A stretch of DNA of 23,875 nucleotides from assembly GCA_964526035.1 (NCBI GenBank), contig CAZGKE010000045.1:1-23875 (forward strand), written 5' to 3'. Origin of the DNA: DAOMOD01 sp964526035. GTDB taxonomy: Bacteria; Pseudomonadota; Gammaproteobacteria; Xanthomonadales; BPKI01. The translations under genes were made by a program, and so were the position numbers. Position 1 is the stretch's first letter; every line of letters begins with the position of its first letter. Positions 1 to 7,879 of this stretch are shown in pieces. The notes under the pieces are model-generated. The model saw only the letters and a list, made by a program, of their open reading frames with translations. It had not been told where the DNA came from and made no database searches.

Positions 1-2
1 GA

Positions 3-752
3 CGCTACCGCTCGCGCCTGCTGACCGGGACCGGCAAGTTCAAGGACCTGGAAGAGACCCGACTGGCCACCGAAGCGGCCGGCGCCGAGATCGTCACCGT
101 GGCCATTCGCCGCAGCAACATCGGGCAGAATCCCGACGAAGCCAATCTGCTCGACGTGCTGCCGCCCGACCGGTACACCATCCTGCCCAACACGGCGGGC
201 TGCTTCAGCGCCGAGGATGCGGTGCGCACCTGCCGTCTGGCGCGCGAGCTGCTCGACGGCCACACCCTGGTGAAGCTCGAAGTGCTGGCCGATACCAAAA
301 CCCTGTTTCCGGACGTGGTGCAGACCATTGCCGCCTGCGAGACGCTGGTTAAGGAAGGCTTCGAGGTGATGGTCTACACCAACGACGACCCGGTGCTGGC
401 CAAGACCTTCGAGAACATGGGCTGCGTCGCGGTGATGCCGCTGGCGGCGCCGATCGGTTCCGGTCTGGGCATCCGCAATCCCTACAACATCCTGACCATC
501 GTCGAGGAGGCGAAGGTGCCGATCCTGGTCGACGCCGGCGTCGGCACCGCATCTGATGCGGCCATCGCCATGGAGCTCGGCTGTGACGGGGTGCTGATGA
601 ACACCGCCATCGCCGGTGCCCGCAATCCGCTGCTGATGGCGAGTGCGATGCGCAAGGCGGTGGAAGCCGGGCGCGAGGCGTTCCTGGCCGGTCGCATTCC
701 GCGCAAGCGCTTCGCGTCCGCCTCTTCACCGATCGACGGGACCTTCTTCTGA
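3..752 (+). CDS. thiG: Thiazole synthase ThiG (5' truncated)
   Basis: ThiG condenses 1-deoxy-D-xylulose 5-phosphate, dehydroglycine/iminoglycine and ThiS thiocarboxylate into the thiazole phosphate of thiamine. The frame is open from the first bases of the window; it reads YRSRLLTGTGKF and then ETRLATEAAGAEIVTVAIRR, the N-terminal part of the ThiG barrel, so the true start lies upstream of the window. The lysine of TLVKLEVLAD (codon 273-275) fits the family's Schiff-base lysine. The glycine-rich phosphate loops PIGSGLGI and DAGVGTASDAA and the conserved VLMNTAIAGARNP are intact. The gene ends 4 bases before trmB, so the two are probably co-transcribed. Family identity is secure; only the start is missing. 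Confidence 0.95.
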   Translation, partial: RYRSRLLTGTGKFKDLEETRLATEAAGAEIVTVAIRRSNIGQNPDEANLLDVLPPDRYTILPNTAGCFSAEDAVRTCRLARELLDGHTLVKLEVLADTKTLFPDVVQTIAACETLVKEGFEVMVYTNDDPVLAKTFENMGCVAVMPLAAPIGSGLGIRNPYNILTIVEEAKVPILVDAGVGTASDAAIAMELGCDGVLMNTAIAGARNPLLMASAMRKAVEAGREAFLAGRIPRKRFASASSPIDGTFF

Positions 753-756
753 GCCG

Positions 757-1458
757 ATGACGGAAGCGTCCATCCAGGGGGACACCGCGCATCGCCAGCG
801 CCGCGTGCGCAGCTTCGTGCGCCGCGAGGGGCGCTTGACGGCCGGCCAGGCACGCGCGCTGGATACCCTGTGGCCGCACTTCGGGCTGCACTGTGATGGC
901 CCGGTGGACCTTGACGCCGCCTTCGGCCGTCGTGCGCGCCGGGTGCTGGAAATCGGCTTCGGCAACGGCGAGGTGCTGCTGCAGGCGGCAGCCGCCCATC
1001 CCGACCAGGACTTCATCGGCATCGAGGTGCATCGCCCCGGGGTCGGCCGCCTGCTGCTCGGGCTCGAGGCGGCCGGCCTCGACAACGTGCGCGTGTTCTG
1101 CCACGACGCGGTCGAGGTGCTGGCCCGTCTTGCCGATGCCAGCGTCGACGAGATCCGCGTGTTCTTCCCCGACCCCTGGCACAAGAAACGCCACCACAAG
1201 CGTCGCCTGATCCAGCCGCAGTTCATCGACGCGCTGGCGCCGAAGCTGGCGGCGGCAGGCAGACTGCACCTGGCGACCGACTGGGCGCCTTACGCGGAGC
1301 ACATGCTCGAGGTGATGGAAGCGCGCGACGATTTCATCAACGAGGCCGGTGTCGGGTGCCATACGCCACGCCCGGATGCGCGCCCGCAAACCCACTTCGA
1401 GACGCGCGGACTCAAGCTCGGCCACCAGGTCTTCGACCTGCTGTACAGGAGGCCTTGA
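757..1458 (+). CDS. trmB: tRNA (guanine-N7)-methyltransferase TrmB
   Basis: This is an S-adenosylmethionine-dependent enzyme that methylates N7 of G46 in the variable loop of many tRNAs. The 233-residue product has the SAM-binding motif RVLEIGFGNGE (near residue 65), the family signature FFPDPWHKKRHHKRRLIQP, the LATDWAPYAEHM block and the C-terminal THFETRGLKLGH signature. The frame is open further upstream (to 643), but the ATG at 757, 4 bases after the thiG stop, gives the normal family length and a plausible N-terminus ending in RSFVRREGRLT. No strong ribosome site is visible, which fits translational coupling to thiG. A permease gene follows 12 bases downstream. Confidence 0.95.
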   Translation: MTEASIQGDTAHRQRRVRSFVRREGRLTAGQARALDTLWPHFGLHCDGPVDLDAAFGRRARRVLEIGFGNGEVLLQAAAAHPDQDFIGIEVHRPGVGRLLLGLEAAGLDNVRVFCHDAVEVLARLADASVDEIRVFFPDPWHKKRHHKRRLIQPQFIDALAPKLAAAGRLHLATDWAPYAEHMLEVMEARDDFINEAGVGCHTPRPDARPQTHFETRGLKLGHQVFDLLYRRP

Positions 1459-1470
1459 GCCGGCCCCGCC

Positions 1471-3309
1471 ATGGAATTCAGCCTGCCACTGACCCGCGAC
1501 ATGCTGCTGGTCCTCGGACTGGTGGTTTTCGTCATCGTGATGTTCATCGTCGAGAAGGTGCGGGTCGACGTGACGGCGGTGCTGGTGCTGGTGATCCTCG
1601 GCCTGACCGAACTGGTGCCGATCGAGCATCTGTTCGAGGGCTTCGCCGGCAATGCGGTGATGTCCATCATCGCGGTGATGATTCTGGGCGCCGGTCTCGA
1701 CCGCACCGGCGTGTTGAGTCGAATGGCGAGCTGGATCCTGAAGCTGTCGCAGGGGAACGAGCACCGGCTGATCGGACTGATGTGCCTGTTCGCCGGTCTG
1801 ATTTCCGCGGTGATGCAGAACCCGGCGGTGGCGGCGCTGTTCCTGCCGGTGGCGGCGCGGCTGTCGTCGCGCACCGGCATTCCGCTGTCGCGGCTGCTGC
1901 TGCCGATGGCTTGCTGCGTGATTCTGGGCGGTACGCTGACCATGGTCGGCTCCTCGCCGCTGATCCTGCTGAATGACCTGATCGGCACCGCCAATCGCAA
2001 CCTGCCGCCGGGCGCCAGCACGCTTCCCACCCTGCGCATGTTCGCCGTGGCGCCGGTGGGTCTGGTGCTGCTGGGCGCCGGCCTCGCCTACTTCCTGTTG
2101 TTCGGGGCGCGCTGGCTGCCCGCGCGCGAGGACAAGCCCGGAGCCACGCCTTCGCGCACCGAAAGCTATTTCGCGCAGACCTACGGCATCGACGGCGACG
2201 TGGTCGAACTCACCGTCACCGCGGAGAGCCCGCTGGTCGGCATGCGCATCGGCGAGGCGGAGAGCCATCTCGATGCGCCGGTGATCCTGGCCATGAAGAC
2301 GCAGAGCGAATCGCGCCTGGCGCCGCCTGCCGACGAACTGATCTGGGTCGGCAGCGTGCTCGGTGTGCTGGGGCAGCGAGATCGAGTACAGGAGTACGCG
2401 CAGCAGAACGAACTGCGCCTGCTGCCGCGGCTGCGCAACTTTGCGGATCTGTTCAACCCGTCGCGCGCCGGCATTTCCGAAGCGGTGATTCCGCCTACTT
2501 CGCGCTTTGTCGGGCAGAAGGTCGGCGACCTGCGGCTGCGCAAACGTTACGGCATCAGCGTGCTGGCGGTCAGCCGCGGTACCGATGTGTTCCGTGAGGA
2601 CGTGCGCGAGGTGCAGCTGCGCCCCGGCGACCTGCTGGTGATGCACAGTCCGTGGCGCGACCTGGTCCAGGCCGCCGACAGCCGCGACTTCGTGCTGGTC
2701 ACCGACGTGCCCAAGGAAGAACAGCGCCCGCACAAGGTTTGGCACGCGCTGTTCTTCTTCGCCCTGGCGCTGGGCCTGGCGCTGGCCACCGACGTGAAGC
2801 TGCCTGTGGCGCTGCTGACCGGCGCCGTCGGCATGCTGCTGTTCGGCGTGCTGAGCATGGATGAGGCCTATGCGGCGGTGAGCTGGAAGACGGTGTTCCT
2901 GATGGCAGGACTGATACCGCTGGGTTGGGCCATGGATACCACCGGCGCCGCCGCCTGGGTCGCGCAGGAGCTGCTCAACCGCATCGGCGCGGTGCCGCCG
3001 TGGGCGCTGCAGGCAATTCTTGCCGTGTTGACCTCGCTGTTTGCATTGGTCATCACCAACGTCGGCGCCACGGTGGTGATGGTGCCGATGGCGATCAACC
3101 TGGCGCTCGCCTCGGGCGGCAATCCGATGGCGTTTGCCGTGGTGGTGGCGCTGGCGGCATCGAGCAACTTCATTTCGGCCTCGAATCCGGTACTGTCCAT
3201 CGTCGCCGGCCCGGCCGGCTACAGCGCGCGAGACCTGCTGCGCGTCGGCGGCCCGCTGACGCTGCTGTTCCTGATCCTGATGCTGGTGATGGTGAACCTG
3301 GTCTTCTAG
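1471..3309 (+). CDS. SLC13/DASS-type permease with two TrkA-C (RCK_C) domains
   Basis: This is a 612-residue polytopic inner-membrane protein of the sodium/anion symporter (SLC13, CitMHS-like) superfamily. Hydrophobic segments fill residues 10-210 and 425-612. The two inverted halves each carry the substrate and sodium hairpin: MQNPAVAALFLPVA near 115-128 and TNVGATVVMVPMA in the second half. Between the halves lie two regulatory TrkA-C domains, about 245-315 and 333-410; the second contains VGDLRLRKRYGISVLAV and the LRPGDLLV turn. This architecture is common among bacterial SLC13 permeases of unknown substrate, with sulfate, dicarboxylates or other anions possible. The ATG at 1471 follows an AGGAGG site inside the end of trmB. 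The substrate cannot be told from the sequence. Confidence 0.88.
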   Translation: MEFSLPLTRDMLLVLGLVVFVIVMFIVEKVRVDVTAVLVLVILGLTELVPIEHLFEGFAGNAVMSIIAVMILGAGLDRTGVLSRMASWILKLSQGNEHRLIGLMCLFAGLISAVMQNPAVAALFLPVAARLSSRTGIPLSRLLLPMACCVILGGTLTMVGSSPLILLNDLIGTANRNLPPGASTLPTLRMFAVAPVGLVLLGAGLAYFLLFGARWLPAREDKPGATPSRTESYFAQTYGIDGDVVELTVTAESPLVGMRIGEAESHLDAPVILAMKTQSESRLAPPADELIWVGSVLGVLGQRDRVQEYAQQNELRLLPRLRNFADLFNPSRAGISEAVIPPTSRFVGQKVGDLRLRKRYGISVLAVSRGTDVFREDVREVQLRPGDLLVMHSPWRDLVQAADSRDFVLVTDVPKEEQRPHKVWHALFFFALALGLALATDVKLPVALLTGAVGMLLFGVLSMDEAYAAVSWKTVFLMAGLIPLGWAMDTTGAAAWVAQELLNRIGAVPPWALQAILAVLTSLFALVITNVGATVVMVPMAINLALASGGNPMAFAVVVALAASSNFISASNPVLSIVAGPAGYSARDLLRVGGPLTLLFLILMLVMVNLVF

Positions 3310-3531
3310 TCTCGGAACGCGTCCGCCATGCGCGACTGCAGCTTCCGTGTGCCGCGCCCGCCGCCCTGTCGCGCCCACCTTGGGCCCCAGCGCCTCCATG
3401 TGCGCTACCGCACCGAAAGAAGGGCGGCGTCGCCGTATCGTACAGGCGCGTCAAACACACCACGTCGTTCTCGAAGCGTTGCGAAAACGGGAAAGCCGTG
3501 TGTTCGAATCATCTGAAACGGAGCAAACGTC

Positions 3532-3696
3532 ATGCTGCACTATGCAATCGTCTTTCTTGTCATCGCGCTGATCGCTGGCGTGCTCGGTTTCGGTGGCCTC
3601 GCCGGATCGGCAGTAGGCATCGCCAAGATCCTGTTCCTGGTGTTCATCGTCCTGTTCGTTGTCTCCCTGCTCATGGGCCGTCGCGGACCACTGTGA
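3532..3696 (+). CDS. DUF1328 family small membrane protein
   Basis: A 54-residue protein made almost wholly of two hydrophobic helices (about 4-24 and 31-47) with a short basic tail, MGRRGPL. The pattern MLHYAIVFLVIALIAG, then GFGGLAG, then a second helix beginning IAKILF, is the typical DUF1328 (YtjA-like) pattern. Function is unknown; homologues are widespread tiny inner-membrane proteins often linked with stress conditions. The start is the ATG at 3532, preceded by ACGGAGC at a suitable distance. It is the first of a run of small membrane-protein genes. It is shorter than most gene-calling cut-offs and easily missed. Confidence 0.88.
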   Translation: MLHYAIVFLVIALIAGVLGFGGLAGSAVGIAKILFLVFIVLFVVSLLMGRRGPL

Positions 3697-3725
3697 CTGC
3701 GGGACGCATTCTCTCGCCCTCCCGG

Positions 3726-3755
3726 GTGTCCTTGATTACTGTGTCCTTGATTACT
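3726..3755. repeat. 15-bp perfect tandem duplication in a gene leader
   Basis: The unit GTGTCCTTGATTACT occurs twice in immediate succession (3726-3740 and 3741-3755). It sits directly before the ribosome site GGAG (3756-3759) of the next small gene. It looks like a recent slippage duplication. Confidence 0.9.
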
Positions 3756-3766
3756 GGAGTACCGTC

Positions 3767-3985
3767 ATGAAACCGCTCACGCTTGCGGGCATCGTCCTGA
3801 TCGTCCTGGGCACCATCGCCCTTGCCTATGGCAGCTTCTCGTACACCAAGGACACCCATGAGGCCAACATCGGCCCGCTGGAGCTTTCGATCGCCGAGAA
3901 GGAAACCATCAATGTTCCAGTCTGGCTCGGTGCCGGGTCGGTGGTGCTTGGCATTGTCCTGGTGATGGTTCGAACCAAGTCCTGA
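3767..3985 (+). CDS. Small two-helix membrane protein, function unknown (possibly DUF3185-like)
   Basis: A 72-residue protein with an N-terminal hydrophobic helix (about 5-22), a polar middle (SYTKDTHEANIGPLELSIAE) and a second helix (about 54-68) ending in the basic tail VRTKS. I recognise the form as that of small conserved bacterial membrane proteins sometimes annotated DUF3185, but cannot assign the family with certainty. The frame is open upstream to 3659, but the ATG at 3767 has a GGAG site 7 bases before it and gives a sensible membrane start. The polar middle would face one side of the membrane as a loop of about 30 residues. It lies 14 bases before the large FecR-like gene, so co-transcription is likely. 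Confidence 0.75.
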   Translation: MKPLTLAGIVLIVLGTIALAYGSFSYTKDTHEANIGPLELSIAEKETINVPVWLGAGSVVLGIVLVMVRTKS

Positions 3986-3999
3986 TCGGGGAGCTGAGC

Positions 4000-6369
4000 G
4001 TGAAGAACTACGGTGGCATCCTGCAATCCCTGCATCTCGCTGCGCTGTTGATCCTGGGGCTGGTTGCGGCGGCCCCCGCCATAGCAGCCTATGCCGATCC
4101 CTCGGGCCGCGTGGCCCGGCTCAGCCATACCCAGGGCGATGTCAGCTTCGCGCCCGCCGGTGAAGGCCAGTGGTACGGAATCGTACGCAACCGTCCCCTG
4201 ACCCGCGGCGACCGGCTGTGGACCGACCGCAACGGCCTGGCCGAAATCCAGGTCGGCAGCGCGGCGGTGCGCCTCGGACCGCAGACCAGCTTCGAGATTC
4301 TCGACCTGCACGATGGCATCGGGCAGTTCCTGGTGACCCAGGGCACGCTCAGTCTCACCGTCAGGCGACTCTATCCGGGGCAGGTCTATGAAGTGGCGAC
4401 GCCCAATCTGGCGGTGGTGATCGACCGTGCCGGGCGCTATCGGATCGATGTCGACCCCCATTACGACGAGGCCACCATCGTCATCTGGGAGGGCGAGGCC
4501 ACGGCCTACGGTGACTACGGAAGCTTCGCGATTCACCGCAGTGAGGCGGTGCGCTTCTACGGATCGGATCTGCGCGACTACGAGCTGTTCCGTCTGCCGC
4601 GTGCCGACGCCTTCGACCGCTACGGACGTGATCGCGATCGCATTCTGGCGCGCTCCGGATCGCTCCGCTACGTCGGCGACGACGTGCTCGGCTACGCCGA
4701 GCTGGATCGCTACGGTAGCTGGCAGCAGGTGCGCGGCATCGGCGTCGTCTGGTTTCCGCGCAGGGTGGCGTCGAATTGGGCGCCCTACAGTGACGGTCAT
4801 TGGGTCTGGCAGGAACCCTGGGGTTGGACCTGGGTGGACAACGCACCGTGGGGCTTCGCGCCATCGCATTACGGACGCTGGGTCAACGTGTCCAATCGCT
4901 GGGGTTGGGTGCCCGGGCCGCGCGAAATGCGCCCGGTGTACGCCCCGGCGCTGGTGGCCTTCGTCGGCGGCCAGAACTGGAGTCTGACGGTATCGTCGGG
5001 CGGCGGCTCTCCGATCGGCTGGTTCCCGCTGGGGCCGCGCGATGTCTACGTACCCCCGTATCAGGCGAGCCGCAACTACTTCACTGAAGTCAACGTCAAC
5101 AACACGGCGGTCAACAACACCACCGTCACCAACATCTACAACAACTACTACGCCTCCGGTGCGACCACCGTCACCCAGGTCAACTACGGCAATCGCAATG
5201 TGGCCGGCGCAGTCACCGCGGTTCCCGGCAACGTGTTCACCAGCGCGGGATCGGTGCAGCAGGCGGCGTTCCGGGTGGAGGGCGACATGCTGGCCAGGAG
5301 CGAGGTCAAGCGCATGGCGTCGATCGCCCCCAGCGCGCGCAGCGTGGCGGGCGCAGCAGTGCAGGCCAAGGCCACGCCGACCCGCGGGGCATTCGAGCGC
5401 CCGGTGGTCGCGCGCAACGTACCGCCGCCCGCCGCACGACCTTTCGCTGCACGCGAACAGCAGCTGCAGCGCACACCCGGCCTGGCGCCGGCCCGCGAGG
5501 TGGCCCCTGCAGAAGTGGGCGCAGCCGCCGGGGCGCTGCGCCGGCAGGAAATTGCCACGCGCAATGTGCGTCTGGTCGCGGAGAAGGCAGCCGAAGTGGA
5601 CGCACGCACCGCGCCAGCGCTCCGGCAGGCCGATGCGCCGACGGGTCGTGCCGCTGCGCAGCGTACCCCGCCGGTACTTGATCGCAGTGTCGAACCGGCA
5701 GAGCGACGCGGACCGCCAGCGCGCGTTCGCGAGGGCACGCCGGCCCCAGCGCGAGCCGAGGCTCGGGAGGGAGAGTCCGCCGTGGAGGTGCAGCAGGAGC
5801 GTACACGCCAGCAGGAAGCCCAGCAGCAGCGGCAGCGTCAGGCGGATCAGCTGAAGGAGCAGGCCGCCGAGCGGACGCGCCAGGCCGAAGTTCAACAGCA
5901 ACGTCAGCGCCAGGCGGACCAACAGCAGGCGCAGGCCGCGGAACGCACGCGGCAGGCCGAAGCACAGCAGGCGCAGGCCACGGCACGTGCGCGTCAGGCC
6001 GAAGTGCAGGAGGCGCAGGCCGCCGAACGCGCGCGTCAGGCCGAAGCGCAACAGGCACAGGTCGCCGAGCGCGCGCGCCAGGCGGAGGCACGGCAGCGGG
6101 CCGAGGCCGCCGAAAAAGAAGGTGCCGAACGCACGGGCCGCGCCGCGCCCACTCCCGCGCCGGTGCGACCGGTTCCGAGCAAGCTGCCGCCACCGCAGCG
6201 CGGCACCGAACGTGCCGCACCCGTGCCAAGGCGCGACACGCGCCAGCAGGACCAGGAAGAAGACGAGGATGAGGACAGCGAGGACGACGGCGATGCGCGC
6301 CGCGAATCCGCCGCCTCAAAGGCCGATCCGCGCGTCAGGCCCACCCGCCGACCGCCCGCTACGAAGTAG
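4000..6369 (+). CDS. Secreted FecR-like/DUF6600 protein with Asn-rich and coiled-coil tail
   Basis: A 789-residue exported protein. The GTG at 4000 follows GGGGAG and gives a signal peptide (hydrophobic about 12-30, AAAPAIAAYA). Residues about 37-190 resemble a FecR-type beta domain (RLSHTQGDVSFAP, LWTDRNGLAEIQVG, GTLSLTVRRLYPGQVYEVATPN, VWEGEA). Residues about 255-305 hold the Trp-rich DUF6600 block: GHWVWQEPWGWTWVDNAPWG and then FAPSHYGRWVNVSNRWGWVPG. Residues 364-399 are Asn/Thr/Tyr-rich (NVNNTAVNNTTVTNIYNNYY). From about 590 to 710 there is an Arg/Gln/Ala/Glu coiled coil built of 14-residue repeats, followed by a Pro-rich stretch and an acidic patch (EEDEDEDSEDDGDA). Family function is unknown; the layout suggests a periplasmic or surface scaffold. 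No adjacent sigma factor or TonB receptor supports a true FecR signalling role. Confidence 0.85.
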   Translation: MKNYGGILQSLHLAALLILGLVAAAPAIAAYADPSGRVARLSHTQGDVSFAPAGEGQWYGIVRNRPLTRGDRLWTDRNGLAEIQVGSAAVRLGPQTSFEILDLHDGIGQFLVTQGTLSLTVRRLYPGQVYEVATPNLAVVIDRAGRYRIDVDPHYDEATIVIWEGEATAYGDYGSFAIHRSEAVRFYGSDLRDYELFRLPRADAFDRYGRDRDRILARSGSLRYVGDDVLGYAELDRYGSWQQVRGIGVVWFPRRVASNWAPYSDGHWVWQEPWGWTWVDNAPWGFAPSHYGRWVNVSNRWGWVPGPREMRPVYAPALVAFVGGQNWSLTVSSGGGSPIGWFPLGPRDVYVPPYQASRNYFTEVNVNNTAVNNTTVTNIYNNYYASGATTVTQVNYGNRNVAGAVTAVPGNVFTSAGSVQQAAFRVEGDMLARSEVKRMASIAPSARSVAGAAVQAKATPTRGAFERPVVARNVPPPAARPFAAREQQLQRTPGLAPAREVAPAEVGAAAGALRRQEIATRNVRLVAEKAAEVDARTAPALRQADAPTGRAAAQRTPPVLDRSVEPAERRGPPARVREGTPAPARAEAREGESAVEVQQERTRQQEAQQQRQRQADQLKEQAAERTRQAEVQQQRQRQADQQQAQAAERTRQAEAQQAQATARARQAEVQEAQAAERARQAEAQQAQVAERARQAEARQRAEAAEKEGAERTGRAAPTPAPVRPVPSKLPPPQRGTERAAPVPRRDTRQQDQEEDEDEDSEDDGDARRESAASKADPRVRPTRRPPATK
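5797..6115 (+). repeat. In-frame ~42-bp (14-residue) repeats encoding a coiled coil
   Basis: The coding sequence holds degenerate 42-base units whose products read like ERARQAEAQQAQVA; at least four to five copies can be lined up, with earlier units starting QRQRQADQ. The 14-residue period equals two heptads, as expected for an extended coiled coil. Repeat number is likely to vary between strains. Confidence 0.75.
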
Positions 6370-6392
6370 TCCTTCACCACGAGGTATCCATC

Positions 6393-6548
6393 ATGAACCT
6401 GCAATTCACGCTTGCGCCGCTCATCGCACTGATCGCCGGGATCCTGATCCTGATCATCCCGCGCTTGCTGAACTACGTCGTCGCGATCTATCTCATCATC
6501 ATCGGACTGCTGGGCCTGTTCGGCGCCGGCGGCATGCGGCTCGGATGA
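6393..6548 (+). CDS. DUF3096 family small membrane protein
   Basis: A 51-residue protein: MNLQFTLAPLIALIAGILIL, then IIPRLLNYVVAIYLIIIGLLG, then FGAGGMRLG. The pattern APLIALIAGxLIL, IPRLLNYxVAIYLIxIGL is the DUF3096 signature. It forms two closely packed helices joined by a short PRLLNY turn and must sit in the inner membrane. Function is unknown. The ATG at 6393 has a GAGGT site about 8 bases before it. It lies 23 bases after the FecR-like/DUF6600 gene, so it probably shares its transcript. Confidence 0.88.
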   Translation: MNLQFTLAPLIALIAGILILIIPRLLNYVVAIYLIIIGLLGLFGAGGMRLG

Positions 6549-6642
6549 ATCGCGCGCTCCTCGATCGCGCGGTTCCACGAAATTTCTGCCACGCCCGGCG
6601 GGCAGCAACCCGGTCGGCCTTCCACCATGAAGGAGTACCACC

Positions 6643-6801
6643 ATGACTCTCGGTACCATTCTTCTTGTCGTGCTCGTCCTGATCCTGGTCGGCGCCCTTC
6701 CCACCTGGGGGCACAGCCGTTCCTGGGGTTACGCCCCCAGCGGTCTGCTCGGCGTCGTGCTGGTAGTGGTGCTCATCCTTGTGCTGACAGGTCGGTTGTA
6801 A
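6643..6801 (+). CDS. DUF3309 family small membrane protein
   Basis: A 52-residue protein with a first hydrophobic helix (MTLGTILLVVLVLILVGALP), the conserved polar link TWGHSRSWGYAPSG and a second helix (LLGVVLVVVLILVLTGRL). The LPTWxHSRxWGYxPSG link is the DUF3309 hallmark. An excellent AAGGAG site (6629-6634) stands 8 bases before the ATG; an out-of-frame ATG at 6627 overlaps that site and is not the start. DUF3309 proteins are of unknown function and often sit near stress genes. This is the last gene before the assembly gap. Confidence 0.9.
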   Translation: MTLGTILLVVLVLILVGALPTWGHSRSWGYAPSGLLGVVLVVVLILVLTGRL

Positions 6802-7076
6802 GGCTGCGCGCAAATGCAGGAGCAATGCGGCGCGCGCAGACTGTTCAGGGAGTCTTGCCCTCAGATCCAGTCTGCGTGCGATTGGCGCTGTGGCGCTGAG
6901 GTTGGCGGGCGCGAAGGTCAGGGCGCCCCCAGGGCAGCATTGGGCTGAAGCGCCGGGGCTGCGCTGCGCGCCGGAANNNNNNNNNNNNNNNNNNNNNNNN
7001 NNNNNNNNNNNNNNNNNNNNNNNNNNNNNNNNNNNNNNNNNNNNNNNNNNNNNNNNNNNNNNNNNNNNNNNNNNNN
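6802..7076. other. Gene-free stretch ending in a 100-N scaffold gap (6977-7076)
   Basis: Bases 6802-6976 contain no convincing gene. Bases 6977-7076 are exactly 100 unknown bases, the usual placeholder for a gap of unknown size between contigs. Any open frame crossing it is artificial. The promoter and first codons of the next regulator gene, and possibly whole genes, may be missing here. Confidence 0.97.
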
Positions 7077-7754
7077 CTTTTCCCTCACCTCGAGCTGGTT
7101 TCGCTGCCGCTCGGCAGGGTTCTCTACGAATCCGGAGGCCGCCTGCGCCACGTGTATTTCCCGTGCAATTGCATCATCTCCCTGCTCTACGTGATGGAGG
7201 ATGGGGCGTCGGCCGAGATTTCGGTGGTGGGCAATGAGGGCCTGGTCGGCATCGCGCTGTTCATGGGCGGCGAAAGCACGCCGAGCCGCGCCATCGTGCA
7301 GAGCGGCGGCTACGCTTTCCGTCTGCGCGGACAGCTTCTCAAGACCGAGTTCGCCCGCCACGGCGAGCTGCTCCACCTGATGCTGCGCTTCACCCAGGCC
7401 CTGATCACGCAGATGGCTCAGACCGCAGTGTGCAACCGCCACCACACCGTCGACCAGCAGCTTTGCCGTTGGCTGCTGCTGTCGCTGGACCGCCTGTCCG
7501 ACAACCACCTCACCATGACCCAGGAGCTGATCGCCAACATGCTCGGCGTGCGCCGTGAAGGCGTCACCGAGGCTGCCGGCAAGCTGCAGGCGCAGGGTGT
7601 GATCAATTACAGCCGTGGCAAGATCACCGTGCTTGACCGTCCGAAGCTGGAGAAGCTCGCCTGCGAATGCTATGCGGTCGTCAAGAAGGAATCCGATCGC
7701 CTGCTGCCCTATGCGCCCGAGATCACGCGGAGGCGATGGGCACAAACGGGCTGA
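7077..7754 (+). CDS. Crp/Fnr family transcriptional regulator (5' truncated by the gap)
   Basis: The frame is open from the first base after the gap (LFPHLELVSLPLGRVLYESG). The N-terminal part is a cyclic-nucleotide-binding-like sensor fold (HVYFPCNCIISLLYVMEDG, VGNEGLVGIALFMGG). The C-terminal part is a winged helix-turn-helix of the Crp type (LTMTQELIANMLGVRREGVTEAAGKLQAQGVINYSRG), ending with a LEKLACECY motif. The cysteine set expected of an iron-sulfur FNR is not seen in the visible part, so the ligand is unknown. About 25 N-terminal residues are probably lost in the gap, judging from the intact paralogue downstream. The adjacent gene at 7880 is a clear paralogue, suggesting tandem duplication. 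Confidence 0.9.
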   Translation, partial: LFPHLELVSLPLGRVLYESGGRLRHVYFPCNCIISLLYVMEDGASAEISVVGNEGLVGIALFMGGESTPSRAIVQSGGYAFRLRGQLLKTEFARHGELLHLMLRFTQALITQMAQTAVCNRHHTVDQQLCRWLLLSLDRLSDNHLTMTQELIANMLGVRREGVTEAAGKLQAQGVINYSRGKITVLDRPKLEKLACECYAVVKKESDRLLPYAPEITRRRWAQTG

Positions 7755-7842
7755 ACGCGTCGGGCGTCAGTGTTCCGCAATGCGCGGCAGCGAACGGAAT
7801 CAAGCTTCGCCGATGCGCACACTGCGATACGGGCAAAGCCGA

Positions 7843-7861
7843 GGTACGACCACCTCGTACC
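7843..7861. promoter_or_regulatory. Inverted repeat just upstream of the second Crp/Fnr gene
   Basis: GGTACGA and TCGTACC form a perfect 7-bp inverted repeat with a 5-base spacer (CCACC), ending 18 bases before the ATG at 7880. It could be an operator, perhaps autoregulatory, or a leader hairpin next to the ribosome site. The role is inferred from position only. Confidence 0.45.
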
Positions 7862-7879
7862 GTGACGCCCTGGAGTACC

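Noticed and set aside
349..3399. A 1016-codon open frame on the minus strand opposite thiG, trmB and the permease
   Set aside because: It is rich in His, Arg, Gln and Ala with no family motifs, and it lies antisense to three clearly recognised genes. It is a by-product of high GC content.
3495..3520. GTTCGAATC resembling a tRNA T-loop
   Set aside because: The flanking bases cannot form the 5-bp T-stem, and no acceptor or anticodon arm is found upstream.
3826..6051. A 741-codon minus-strand open frame opposite the FecR-like/DUF6600 gene
   Set aside because: The repeats in it (GLRLL-type) merely mirror the coiled-coil repeats of the plus-strand gene. The plus-strand frame has a ribosome site, a signal peptide and known domains.
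6890..7237. An open frame running through the N-gap
   Set aside because: The unknown bases cannot support a frame, and the real regulator frame after the gap is different.
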